64,000 nt of DNA from assembly GCA_035650255.1 (NCBI GenBank), contig DASRIA010000057.1:1-64000 (forward strand), in the 5' to 3' direction. Position 1 is the first letter of the stretch, and each line of letters opens with the position of its first letter. Below the pieces are notes generated by a model that saw only the letters and a program-made list of their open reading frames with translations, had not been told where the DNA came from and did not search any database. Source of the stretch: DASRIA01 sp035650255 (GTDB lineage: Bacteria > Actinomycetota > Thermoleophilia > Solirubrobacterales > JBBDJG01). Shown here in pieces: positions 35,108 to 43,436 of the stretch. Made by a program: the position numbers and the translations under genes.

Positions 35108-36741
35108 TGGACAAGCCCTTCGCGATCACGCTCGACGTCGGCTCCAGCCTCGCCAACAAGACGGGTACCTGGCGGACCGAGCGGGCGGTGTACGTCGACC
35201 GCCTACCGCCGTGCAACCACGCCTGCCCGGCCGGCGAGAACATCCAGCAGTGGCTCTACGAGGCCGAGGAGGGCGGCGCCGGTTACGAGCGTGCGTGGCA
35301 CAAGCTGATGGAGGACAACCCCTTCCCGGCGATCATGGGCCGCGTCTGTTACCACCCCTGCGAGGGTGCCTGCAACCGCGGGCAGCTCGACGAGGCGGTC
35401 GGGATCCATTCCGTCGAGCGGTTCCTCGGCGACGAGGCGATCCGCAACGGCTGGCGGCCGCAGGTCACGGCGCGGCCGAGCGGGAAGCGTGTGCTGGTGA
35501 TCGGCGCCGGGCCCTCGGGCCTCTCCGCCGCCTATCACCTCACTCGGCTCGGGCACGAGGTCACGATCCACGACGCGGGGCCGATGGCCGGGGGGATGAT
35601 GCGGTTCGGAATCCCGCGCTACCGGCTGCCGCGCGACGTGCTCGACGCCGAGGTCCGGCGGATCCTCGACATGGGCGTCACCCTGGAGCTGAACCGCAAG
35701 GTGACGAACGTGCTCGAGTCGATGCGCGACGGGCGGTTCGACGCCGTCTTCCTCGCGGTCGGCGCGCACATCGGCAAGCGCGCCTACATCCCGGCGGGCG
35801 AGGCCGCCCGCATCGTCGACGCGGTCTCTCTGCTGCGCAGCATGGAGGGCGAGGAGAGCCCGCTGCTGGGCCGGCGCGTGGCGATCTACGGCGGCGGCAA
35901 CACGGCGATGGACGCCGCCCGCACGGCGAAGCGGCTCGGCGCGGCGGAGGCGGTCGTCGTCTACCGGCGCACGCGCGAGCGAATGCCCGCGCACGACTTC
36001 GAGGTCGAGGAGGCCGAGGAGGAGGGCGTGATGATGAAGTGGCTCTCGACCATCAAGCACGCCGAGGGAGGCAAGCTGGTGCTCGAGAAGATGGAGCTCG
36101 ACGAGAGCGGCTTCCCTCAGCCCACCGGCGAGCTGGAGGAGCTGGCGGCCGACTCGCTCGTGCTGGCCCTGGGCCAGGAGGCGGACCTCTCACTCCTGGA
36201 CGGCGTGCCCGGCATCGAGGTCGAGGACGGCGTCGTGCAGGTGGAGCCGAACATGATGACCGGCCATCCCGGGATCTTCGCGGGCGGCGACATGGTCCCC
36301 GCGGAGCGCACCGTCACGGTCGGCGTCGGCCATGGCAAGAAAGCCGCCCGCCACATCGACGCGTGGCTACGCGGCCTCGCGCTGGAGCCGGAGCAGAAGC
36401 ACGAAATCGCCACCTTCGACAAGCTCAACACCTGGTACTACGCAGACGCCCCGCGCACCGAGCAGCCGCTGCTCGAGCTGACCCGGCGCCGGGGGACCTT
36501 CGACGAGGTCGTGGGCGGGCTCGACGACTCCAACGCGCTGTTCGAGGCCCGCCGCTGCCTGTCCTGCGGCAACTGCTTCTCGTGCGACAACTGCTACGGA
36601 GTCTGCCCCGACAACGCCGTGCTGAAGCTCGGGGAGCCGGGCGAGCAATACGCGATCGACTACGACTACTGCAAGGGGTGCGGCCTGTGCGTCGCCGAGT
36701 GTCCCAGCGGCGCGATCGAGATGGTGCCCGAGGCCATCTGA
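35107..36741 (+). CDS. GltD-like NAD(P)H flavoprotein with ferredoxin clusters
   Basis: A 544-residue electron-transfer protein. An N-terminal Fe-S region has CNHACPAGENIQQW and CYHPCEGACNRG (~36-100). Two Rossmann folds follow: FAD-binding VLVIGAGPSGLSAAYHL and NAD(P)-binding VAIYGGGNTAMDAART. The C-terminus adds two [4Fe-4S] clusters, CLSCGNCFSCDNCYGVCP and CKGCGLCVAECP, as in PorD. It is thus a glutamate-synthase small-subunit homologue fused to a ferredoxin delta unit. It probably moves electrons from 2-oxoacid oxidation to NAD(P)+, or the reverse, possibly with bifurcation (inference). It overlaps porB by one base. Confidence 0.86.
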   Translation: MDKPFAITLDVGSSLANKTGTWRTERAVYVDRLPPCNHACPAGENIQQWLYEAEEGGAGYERAWHKLMEDNPFPAIMGRVCYHPCEGACNRGQLDEAVGIHSVERFLGDEAIRNGWRPQVTARPSGKRVLVIGAGPSGLSAAYHLTRLGHEVTIHDAGPMAGGMMRFGIPRYRLPRDVLDAEVRRILDMGVTLELNRKVTNVLESMRDGRFDAVFLAVGAHIGKRAYIPAGEAARIVDAVSLLRSMEGEESPLLGRRVAIYGGGNTAMDAARTAKRLGAAEAVVVYRRTRERMPAHDFEVEEAEEEGVMMKWLSTIKHAEGGKLVLEKMELDESGFPQPTGELEELAADSLVLALGQEADLSLLDGVPGIEVEDGVVQVEPNMMTGHPGIFAGGDMVPAERTVTVGVGHGKKAARHIDAWLRGLALEPEQKHEIATFDKLNTWYYADAPRTEQPLLELTRRRGTFDEVVGGLDDSNALFEARRCLSCGNCFSCDNCYGVCPDNAVLKLGEPGEQYAIDYDYCKGCGLCVAECPSGAIEMVPEAI

Positions 36742-36760
36742 CGGAATACCCTGAGCGGCG

Positions 36761-39466
36761 GTGACCCCCGCGTATCCCGCCCACCGTGAGGCCGACGTCG
36801 CGCTGCGTGACGGCAGCACGGTGCACGTGCGGCCGGTCCGGGCGGCCGACCGCGACGACCTGCTCGAGTTCCTGCGCTCGCTGTCGCCGGAGTCGCGCCG
36901 GCTGCGGTTCTTCTCCCCCGGAGCGAACCTCAGCGCGGCCGCGGACTGGGCCAGCGAAGTCGACTACCAGGACCGCTACGGCCTGCTGGCGACCGGTGGC
37001 AGGCATCACCGCATCGTGGGACACGCCGTGTACGCGCGCACCGACGGCGACCGCGCCGAGGTCGCGTTCGAGATCGCCGACGAGTATCAGGGCCGCGGCC
37101 TCGGGACCATCCTGCTCGCGCACCTGGCCGAGGTCGCGCAGGAGCAGGGCGTCGACGTGTTCGAGGCCACGGTGCTGCCGGACAACTACCGGATGGCGGA
37201 GGTGTTCCGCGAGAGCGGGTTTGCGCCCCGCATCCGCTCCAAGCCCGAGCAGCTCGAGGTCGAGTTCCCCACCACGATGTCCGCAGAGGCGTTCGAGCGC
37301 TTCGCGGAGCGCGACCGCACCGCTGCCGTCGCGGCGGTCGCCCACTTCCTCGAGCCGGCGTCCGTCGCAGTGCTGGGCGCATCGCGCGAGCGCGGCACGG
37401 TCGGCGGCGAGGTCTTCCACAACCTCCTGGCCGCCGGGTTCAACGGACCCGTGTTCCCCGTCAACCCGCGCGCGAGCGTCGTGCAGTCCGTGCCGGCATT
37501 CAAGTCCGTGCGCGACGTGGCCGGCGACGTGGAGCTCGCAATCGTCGCCGTGCCCGCGACCGTCGTCGTGGACGCCGCGCGCGACTGCGCCGCAAAGGGG
37601 GTGCGCGCGCTGGTCGTGATCTCGGCGGGCTTCGCAGAGAGCGGTGAAGAGGGCCGCCGGCGCCAGCAGGAGCTGCTGGCCGTCTGCCGCGAGAACGGGA
37701 TTCGCCTGATCGGCCCCAACTGCCTCGGCATCCTGAACACCTCCGCCGAGATGCGCCTGAACGCCAGCTTCGGGCCTCGTTATCCGCCCGCGGGCAACGT
37801 CGCGTTCCTTTCGCAGAGCGGGGCGCTGGGCCTGGCGATCATCGACTTCGCCCACCAGCTGGACCTCGGCCTCTCCTCGTTCGTGTCCGTCGGCAACAAG
37901 GCGGACATCTCCGGCAACGACCTGATCCAGTACTGGGAGGCCGACGAGCGCACCGACGTGATCCTGCTCTACCTCGAGTCATTCGGGAACCCGCGCAAGT
38001 TCGGCCGGATCGCGCGCCGGATCGGGCGCACCAAGCCGATCGTGGCCGTCAAGAGCGGGCGCTCCGCCGCGGGTGCGCGCGCGACGTCGTCTCACACCGG
38101 GGCGCTGGTGGCCGCCTCCGACGTGACTGTCGACTCGCTCTTCCGGCAGGCGGGCGTGATCCGCACGGACACGCTCGCCGAGCTGTTCGACGTCGCCTCG
38201 CTGCTGGCCAGCCAGCCCCTGCCCGCGGGCAAGCGGGTCGCGATCGTGACGAATGCGGGCGGCCCCGGGATCATGTGCGCCGACGCCTGTGAGTCGCACG
38301 GGCTCGACGTGGCACCGCTCTCCGACGAGCTGCGCGCGGAGCTTGCCGGGTTCCTGCCCGCCGAGGCCGCCCTCGCGAACCCGATCGACATGATCGCGAC
38401 GGCTCCCGCGGAGCACTACCGGCAGGCACTCGGCGCGATCGCGCGACACGACGCGGCGGATGCGGTGATCGCCATCTTCATCCCGCCCCTCCTGACGGAG
38501 CCCGGGGAGGTGGCGCGGGCGATCCGCGAGGGCATCGCCGAAGCGCAGATCCACCTGCCCGTGCTCGCCGTGTTCATGACCGCCGAGGGCGCGCCGCCGG
38601 ACCTGCGCTCGCCGGACCTCACCGTGCCCGCCTACGCCTTCCCCGAGGACGCCGCCCGCGCGCTCGCCCGCGCCGCGCACCACGGCGTGTGGCGCGCGAC
38701 GCCGCACGGCGAGGTCCCGGCGTTCGCGGATGTCCGCTCGGAGGAGGCTGCGGCGGTGATCTCGGCCGCGCTCGCGCGGCGCTGGCAGTGGCTCGCGCCC
38801 GCCGACGTGAGCCGCTTGCTCGATTGCTACGGGCTCGCGATGCCGGCAGAGGAGGTCGCGCCGGACCCGGCTGCGGCGGGGGAGGCGGCGGAGCGGATCG
38901 GCGCAGCGGTCGCGCTCAAGGCAGTGGCTCCCTCCGTGTTGCACAAGACCGACATGGGCGCCGTGCGGCTGGGCCTCCGCGGGGCGGCGGACGTCACAGC
39001 GGCAGCGCAGGACATGGAGGAGCGGCTTCAGGAGGCCGGGCACGACGTCAAGGGTTTCCTCGTGCAGCAGATGGCGCCCGCGGGTGTGGAGATGCTCGTG
39101 GGCGTGGTGCACGACCCGCTCTTCGGCCCGGTGGTCGCGTGCGGAGCGGGCGGCGTGCAGGCCGAGATACTCAAGGACGTGGCGGCCCGCATCACCCCGC
39201 TGACCGACAGGGATGCCACCCAGATGATCGCGGGGCTGCGCACGTTCCCGCTGCTGACCGGGTTCCGCGGCGCACCGGCAGCAGACGTGGGCGCGCTCGA
39301 AGAGCTCGTGCTGCGGGTGGGCGCGCTCGTGGAGAACCATCCGGAGATCGCCGAGATGGACTGCAACCCGGTGATCGTGTCGCCTCAGGGAGCGCTCGTG
39401 GTCGACGCGCGCGTGCGCGTCGAGGAGGCCGGGCCCGCGCGGCCCGAGCCGGCCCTGCGGGCCTGA
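36761..39466 (+). CDS. GNAT acetyltransferase fused to ADP-forming acyl-CoA synthetase
   Basis: A 901-residue fusion. GNAT domain ~10-170 (acetyl-CoA loop QGRGLGT at 110-116), CoA-binding Rossmann domain ~190-310, succinyl-CoA-ligase-like domain ~315-480, and ATP-grasp domain ~680-890. The phosphohistidine motif SSHTGAL is intact (His445), so the synthetase half can be active. It would make ATP from acyl-CoA, ADP and phosphate, as expected after a 2-oxoacid oxidoreductase. N-terminal GNAT fusions of this family (PatA type) acetylate proteins such as acetyl-CoA synthetase. The enzyme may therefore combine energy conservation with protein acylation control. GTG 36761 begins 20 nt after the flavoprotein stop. 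Confidence 0.85.
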   Translation: MTPAYPAHREADVALRDGSTVHVRPVRAADRDDLLEFLRSLSPESRRLRFFSPGANLSAAADWASEVDYQDRYGLLATGGRHHRIVGHAVYARTDGDRAEVAFEIADEYQGRGLGTILLAHLAEVAQEQGVDVFEATVLPDNYRMAEVFRESGFAPRIRSKPEQLEVEFPTTMSAEAFERFAERDRTAAVAAVAHFLEPASVAVLGASRERGTVGGEVFHNLLAAGFNGPVFPVNPRASVVQSVPAFKSVRDVAGDVELAIVAVPATVVVDAARDCAAKGVRALVVISAGFAESGEEGRRRQQELLAVCRENGIRLIGPNCLGILNTSAEMRLNASFGPRYPPAGNVAFLSQSGALGLAIIDFAHQLDLGLSSFVSVGNKADISGNDLIQYWEADERTDVILLYLESFGNPRKFGRIARRIGRTKPIVAVKSGRSAAGARATSSHTGALVAASDVTVDSLFRQAGVIRTDTLAELFDVASLLASQPLPAGKRVAIVTNAGGPGIMCADACESHGLDVAPLSDELRAELAGFLPAEAALANPIDMIATAPAEHYRQALGAIARHDAADAVIAIFIPPLLTEPGEVARAIREGIAEAQIHLPVLAVFMTAEGAPPDLRSPDLTVPAYAFPEDAARALARAAHHGVWRATPHGEVPAFADVRSEEAAAVISAALARRWQWLAPADVSRLLDCYGLAMPAEEVAPDPAAAGEAAERIGAAVALKAVAPSVLHKTDMGAVRLGLRGAADVTAAAQDMEERLQEAGHDVKGFLVQQMAPAGVEMLVGVVHDPLFGPVVACGAGGVQAEILKDVAARITPLTDRDATQMIAGLRTFPLLTGFRGAPAADVGALEELVLRVGALVENHPEIAEMDCNPVIVSPQGALVVDARVRVEEAGPARPEPALRA

Positions 39467-39481
39467 CTCAGGGGCCCGCAG
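39455..39481. terminator. Bidirectional terminator hairpin
   Basis: A 9-bp perfect stem (CTGCGGGCC at 39455-39463, GGCCCGCAG at 39473-39481) with a 9-nt loop holds the stop of the fusion gene. It separates convergent operons. Confidence 0.55.
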
Positions 39482-40954
39482 CTACGAGGGCGCGCCCGCG
39501 TCGGCGAGGGCACCGTGCTGTGCCAGCACCGCGCCCAGCAGCTCGAGGTATTGGCGCGCGTGCCGGTTGATGAGGAAGTGCTGCCGGACGTGCTCACGCG
39601 CGTTGCGGCCCAGCCGCTCCCGCTGCGCCGGGTCGTCGAGCAGCGCCCGCACCGCGGTGCCGAAGGTAGGCAGGTCGCGCGCGTCCTCGAGCAGCACGCC
39701 GGTCTCCCCGTCGATGACCTGGTCCTTGATCCCGCCCACCTCGCTGACGACGACCGGCCGCGACTTCCACATGGCCTCCGCGACGGTCAGCCCGAAGCCC
39801 TCCTCGAGGCTCTTCTGCACGACGATCGTGGAATGGCGCTGGAGCGCGTTGACGATTGCTGCGTTCTCGTCGATGTCGGCCATCGGCAGGCAACTCAGGT
39901 GCACGCGCGAGCGCTCGGTCTGGGGAAGCTTGCGCCACTGCTCGACGACCTCGTCCAGCACCTCACCGCCCTCGGGGTCGTCGGACACCGCGGTGACGTT
40001 CGGCCCGGCAAGCATCAGGTGCGCGTCCGTCCCGTCCAGCGCGTGCTCGGCGAAGCCCAGCATCACGCCTGCGGGGTCCTTGAGCCGGTCCCAGCGGGAG
40101 ACCTGCGTCACGAGCGGGACGTCCGCCGTCGGCGGCGGCCCCGTGCTGAGGACCTCGCAGAGGCGGTCGACGCGGCCCGGGCTGCCGTCATAGCGCGTGA
40201 ACGTGGGGGTCACGCCCTCCGGCACGCCTGCGCCCAGCAGCCCGACGTGCCCGAGGATCGCGAGCACGGCCGCGTCGTCGAGGTCCTGGTTCTTCGGGGA
40301 GAAGGCGTCGATCGAGGGCTGGATCACCATCGTCCGCACGCTGGTGGCAGCCCACTCCGGCACGTAGGCGTGGCGGCTGAACACGCAGGCGTCGGCGTCG
40401 CGCAGGTAGGGCGCCAGGAACTCCCACGCGTGGTGCACGAGCTCGTTCGGCTGCTCCGCCCCGACGTGGCTCCTCCAGATCACGACCGCGCCGCGGTGCT
40501 TGAGGCGGGTCGCCATCCCCGCGGTCTGCGGGTCATGAAGGATCACGATGTCGCCCGGGCGGACGGTCACGGCGAACTGCTCTGCGTTGGCGAACGTCAC
40601 GGCCTCGTAGACCTCGCGTTCACGCGAGCCGAGCGGCCCTGCGTCGCCTGCCTCTCCGTGCAGGAAGTTGTGGATCCGCTTCGTGGCCGCGAAGAACTCG
40701 GGCGTGCCCTCGATCACCGTCCACCGCATGTCGAGGCCGGCGCCGCGCGCATAGGACGTGAAGGAGCGCAGCATCTCGGCCACCCCGCCGCCCTTCGCCG
40801 TCGAGTTGACGTTCCAGACGACCCGGTCTTCGAAGAGCCGCCGCGCCTGCTGGAGGTTCCCGTCGAACTCGGCCCACGCCTCCGCGTCGAGCAGTTCCTC
40901 GAACCGGGCGGGCGAGAGCGGAGGCGCGCGTACCTCCTTGGGCTGGAGGGTCAT
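39482..40954 (-). CDS. treT-like: Trehalose-synthase-type glycosyltransferase (TreT-like, GT4)
   Basis: A 490-residue retaining glycosyltransferase. The N-terminal motif VWNVNSTAKGGGVAEML is characteristic of TreT. The central acceptor-domain blocks HDPQTAGM and IWRSHVG fit, and the nucleotide-sugar domain has VSRWDRLKDP, VQKSLEEGFGLTVAEAMWK and the E-x7-E acidic pair. TreT makes trehalose from NDP-glucose and glucose, giving a compatible solute. It sits 2 nt downstream of a universal stress protein gene, so a stress role fits. The substrate is inferred from motifs only. Confidence 0.83.
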   Translation of the reverse strand: MTLQPKEVRAPPLSPARFEELLDAEAWAEFDGNLQQARRLFEDRVVWNVNSTAKGGGVAEMLRSFTSYARGAGLDMRWTVIEGTPEFFAATKRIHNFLHGEAGDAGPLGSREREVYEAVTFANAEQFAVTVRPGDIVILHDPQTAGMATRLKHRGAVVIWRSHVGAEQPNELVHHAWEFLAPYLRDADACVFSRHAYVPEWAATSVRTMVIQPSIDAFSPKNQDLDDAAVLAILGHVGLLGAGVPEGVTPTFTRYDGSPGRVDRLCEVLSTGPPPTADVPLVTQVSRWDRLKDPAGVMLGFAEHALDGTDAHLMLAGPNVTAVSDDPEGGEVLDEVVEQWRKLPQTERSRVHLSCLPMADIDENAAIVNALQRHSTIVVQKSLEEGFGLTVAEAMWKSRPVVVSEVGGIKDQVIDGETGVLLEDARDLPTFGTAVRALLDDPAQRERLGRNAREHVRQHFLINRHARQYLELLGAVLAQHGALADAGAPS

Positions 40955-40956
40955 CT

Positions 40957-41826
40957 CTACGGCTGGTCGCCCTCGGCCGTCCCGCGCGGCAGCACCAGCA
41001 CGGGGCTGGGTGCGGTCCGCACGAGCTTCGACGACACGCTGCCCACGAACACGTGCTGGTGCGGCCCCCAGTTACGCGCTCCCAGCACCAGCAGGTCCTC
41101 GCCGCCGGCCGCGGCGGCCAGCCGCTCCACGGGGTCCCCCTCGACCAAGGTGCCCTTCGCGTCGAGGCCGCCGACGGCCGCATCCAGCGCCTGCTGGAGC
41201 TCTTCGCGGTGATCGCCGCCACCGTTGCCGTGGCCCAACCGGGAGCTGTGGTGGACTGCGACCGCCTCCAGCTCGACACCCGCGGCGGCCGCCAGCTCGG
41301 CGGCGACTCGCAACGCGCGGCGCGACTCCGGTGATGCGTCGAAGCCCGCCACGACCCTGGCGAACGACTTTGGGGCGCGCTCGGAGAAGCCGCGCGGTGC
41401 CACCACGATCGGGCACGGGCATCCTGAGATCAGACCTTCGCCGACGCTCCCGAGCAGCACCCGGCCGAATGGACCGCGATGGGCGGAGCCGATCGCCAGC
41501 AGGCAGCTCCCGTACTTGCCGTACTCGTGCGCCAGGTCGTGGAGGCCCCGGGCCGGCGACGACGAGTCGATGGAAGCCGGCTCGACCCGCTCGCGCCCCT
41601 CGAAGGCGGCGAGCGCCGGCTGTAGCACGGTGTCGACGTGCTGACGGCGGGCCTGGGCGTACTCACGCGTCTGGCGTTCGAACGGCGGCTTGTGCAGCGC
41701 GATGTACGCGAGCACGATTCCGCTCGACCCCAGCGAGCCCATGAGACCGCCGACGGCAACCGCGTCCGCCGACTGCGCGCTGCCGTCGAATCCGATGATC
41801 ACCGAGTCGAAAGGCTTTGAGGCCAT
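40957..41826 (-). CDS. Tandem universal stress protein (two Usp domains)
   Basis: A 289-residue protein with two Usp domains (~5-145 and ~155-280). Both carry ATP-loop motifs of the G-x2-G-x9-G(S/T) type: GSAHRGPFGRVLLGS and GARNWGPHQHVFVGS. Tandem ATP-binding Usps such as Rv2623 are strongly induced by DosR in mycobacteria. It is the first gene of a two-gene operon with treT and divergent from a K+ channel gene, with a 128-bp shared upstream region. I found no clear copy of the CBS-type palindrome here. Confidence 0.87.
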   Translation of the reverse strand: MASKPFDSVIIGFDGSAQSADAVAVGGLMGSLGSSGIVLAYIALHKPPFERQTREYAQARRQHVDTVLQPALAAFEGRERVEPASIDSSSPARGLHDLAHEYGKYGSCLLAIGSAHRGPFGRVLLGSVGEGLISGCPCPIVVAPRGFSERAPKSFARVVAGFDASPESRRALRVAAELAAAAGVELEAVAVHHSSRLGHGNGGGDHREELQQALDAAVGGLDAKGTLVEGDPVERLAAAAGGEDLLVLGARNWGPHQHVFVGSVSSKLVRTAPSPVLVLPRGTAEGDQP

Positions 41827-41954
41827 CTGACTGTGGGGAAGTTACCGGGGTCCGGCTGCACCGCGCTCAGTGACAACTACTCATTCGGTCGTCGGCTTGC
41901 CTCGGATCTTCACGGATCCGGACGCCGCCTGACGTTCCCCTAGGGTCCGTGCGG

Positions 41955-42842
41955 ATGACCGCGTTGAGCACGGCCGCAGGCGTCCTCCTCGTGCTGGTCG
42001 CCCTGCGCGACGTCTTCGACACCCTCTTTCATCCTCACGGGCGGGGAGTGGTGAGCGAGGCGGTCGTGCGTCAGATCTGGCGGGCCATGCGCTTGGTGGT
42101 GAGGGGCAACCACGCCGCGCTGTCCCTGGCCGGGCCGCTTGCGTTCCTGACCGTGATCGTCACATGGGGGACATTGGTCGTGATCGGCTTCGCATTGATG
42201 CTGTGGCCGCACTTCCCGGAGGGATTCGCCAACAGCGAGGCCGCAGTCGGAAGCGGCGGTCACTTCGGGGACGCGATCTACCTCTCGCTCGTAAATCTCA
42301 CGAGCCTCGGGTACGGCGACATCGCGCCGACGTCGGACTACCTGCGATTGCTGGGGCCGCTCGAGACCCTGATCGGCCTGGGGCTGCTGACGGCGAGCAT
42401 CTCGTGGATCCTCTTCCTGTACCGCGTGCTCGCCGACTACAGGTCGCTGTCGCACGAAATCCTGCTGCTGTCCGACGCCGAGCGGAAGAGCGACACGACC
42501 CTGGCGTCGATCGAGGCGCCGGTGGCGGCCCAGGTGCTGGCGGACCTGACGTCGCGGGTCATCGCGATCCGTGACGACCTCGTGCATTCGCCGATCGCCT
42601 ACTACTTCCACCCCCGCAGCGCGCGGCACGCGCTGCCCGTGCTGCTGCCGCGGCTGCTGGAGATCGTCGACGAGTGCTCGGGCACCGGCCAGCGTGCGCT
42701 GCGCTTCGAGGCCGCCCTCCTGCAGGCCAGCCTCGAAGACCTGCTCGACACGGTCGCGAGCCAGTTCGTGCGAGTCCCCACGGACGGAACGGACAGAGCG
42801 CTGGCGGCGTACCGGCAAGACCATCTCTGGGACCCCGCATAG
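41955..42842 (+). CDS. Pore-loop K+ channel protein
   Basis: A 295-residue ion channel. There is a first helix at ~5-22, an outer helix ~65-85, the pore loop with filter SLGYGD and an inner helix ~130-155. The ~130-residue cytoplasmic C-terminal tail is helical and not an RCK domain. It is the second K+ channel in the window. ATG 41955 is chosen; GTG 41949 is possible. A GGTCCGT half-site overlaps the start region, within an 11-bp stretch (CTAGGGTCCGT) identical to one before CBS gene 3. Confidence 0.78.
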   Translation: MTALSTAAGVLLVLVALRDVFDTLFHPHGRGVVSEAVVRQIWRAMRLVVRGNHAALSLAGPLAFLTVIVTWGTLVVIGFALMLWPHFPEGFANSEAAVGSGGHFGDAIYLSLVNLTSLGYGDIAPTSDYLRLLGPLETLIGLGLLTASISWILFLYRVLADYRSLSHEILLLSDAERKSDTTLASIEAPVAAQVLADLTSRVIAIRDDLVHSPIAYYFHPRSARHALPVLLPRLLEIVDECSGTGQRALRFEAALLQASLEDLLDTVASQFVRVPTDGTDRALAAYRQDHLWDPA

Positions 42843-42889
42843 ACGCCATGGACGCCATGGGCGCCCAGCCCGGGCAGGCTGCGCGCTAG

Positions 42890-42910
42890 GGTCCGTACCA
42901 ACTACGGACT
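42890..42910 (+). promoter_or_regulatory. Palindromic operator candidate upstream of CBS gene 3
   Basis: Perfect inverted repeat GTCCGTA (42891-42897) and TACGGAC (42903-42909) with a 5-nt centre, flanked by GG and CTCC. It is intergenic, centred 88 bp before the CBS start. Related sites precede the other two CBS genes. This looks like a dimeric regulator site and is the best member of the set. Confidence 0.6.
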
Positions 42911-42987
42911 CCCGACGCGGGACGGACGCGGATGTGACCTCTCGGCTCTCCCGCCTATCCTGATCCTGTACGCGAAAGGAGCCCGAC

Positions 42988-43434
42988 ATGCCCGCCACCA
43001 TGACGACCGCGCGCCACCGCAACGAACCCTTCCCCGCCGCGAGCGGCGACTACCTCGAGACACCCGTGCGGGACTTCATGACCCCGGGCGTACTGACGAT
43101 CGCCGAAGACGCCTCCCTGCGTCAGGTCTACCGGGCGATGGTCGCGCACTCGGTGCATGCCGTGCTGGTCGTCGGGCGCACCGAGGGCCGGGCCCTCGGC
43201 TGGGTCACCTCGCGTGGCCTGTTGGCCTGGGTGGGGCGAGACCAGGGTCTCGCGTCCGCGCGCGAGGCCATCACCGAGCGCCCCATCACCATCGAGCCGG
43301 GCGCCACGGCGCGCGACGCGCTGACGGCGCTGTCGCAGGTCGGGACCTCGCACCTGCTGGTTGCGCGCCGCAGCGACGTGATCCCCGAGGGCGTCGTGTC
43401 CGAGCTCGACATCGTTGCGCTCGAGGGAGCCTAG
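42988..43434 (+). CDS. Two-CBS-domain protein heading the flavoprotein operon
   Basis: A 148-residue Bateman pair. CBS1 (~25-80) starts VRDFMTPGVLTIAEDASLRQV, and CBS2 (~90-145) contains ITIEPGATARDALTALSQVGTSHLLVA. ATG 42988 follows AAAGGAG at good distance. The next gene starts 2 nt after the stop. It is the third stand-alone CBS protein of the region, and like the other two it heads or joins an energy-metabolism operon. Adenine nucleotide binding is the family expectation. Confidence 0.82.
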   Translation: MPATMTTARHRNEPFPAASGDYLETPVRDFMTPGVLTIAEDASLRQVYRAMVAHSVHAVLVVGRTEGRALGWVTSRGLLAWVGRDQGLASAREAITERPITIEPGATARDALTALSQVGTSHLLVARRSDVIPEGVVSELDIVALEGA

Positions 43435-43436
43435 AC

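Noticed and set aside
36425..37855. Minus-strand frame spanning the flavoprotein end and GNAT region
   Set aside because: Both plus-strand genes have complete motif sets here; the minus frame is a shadow.
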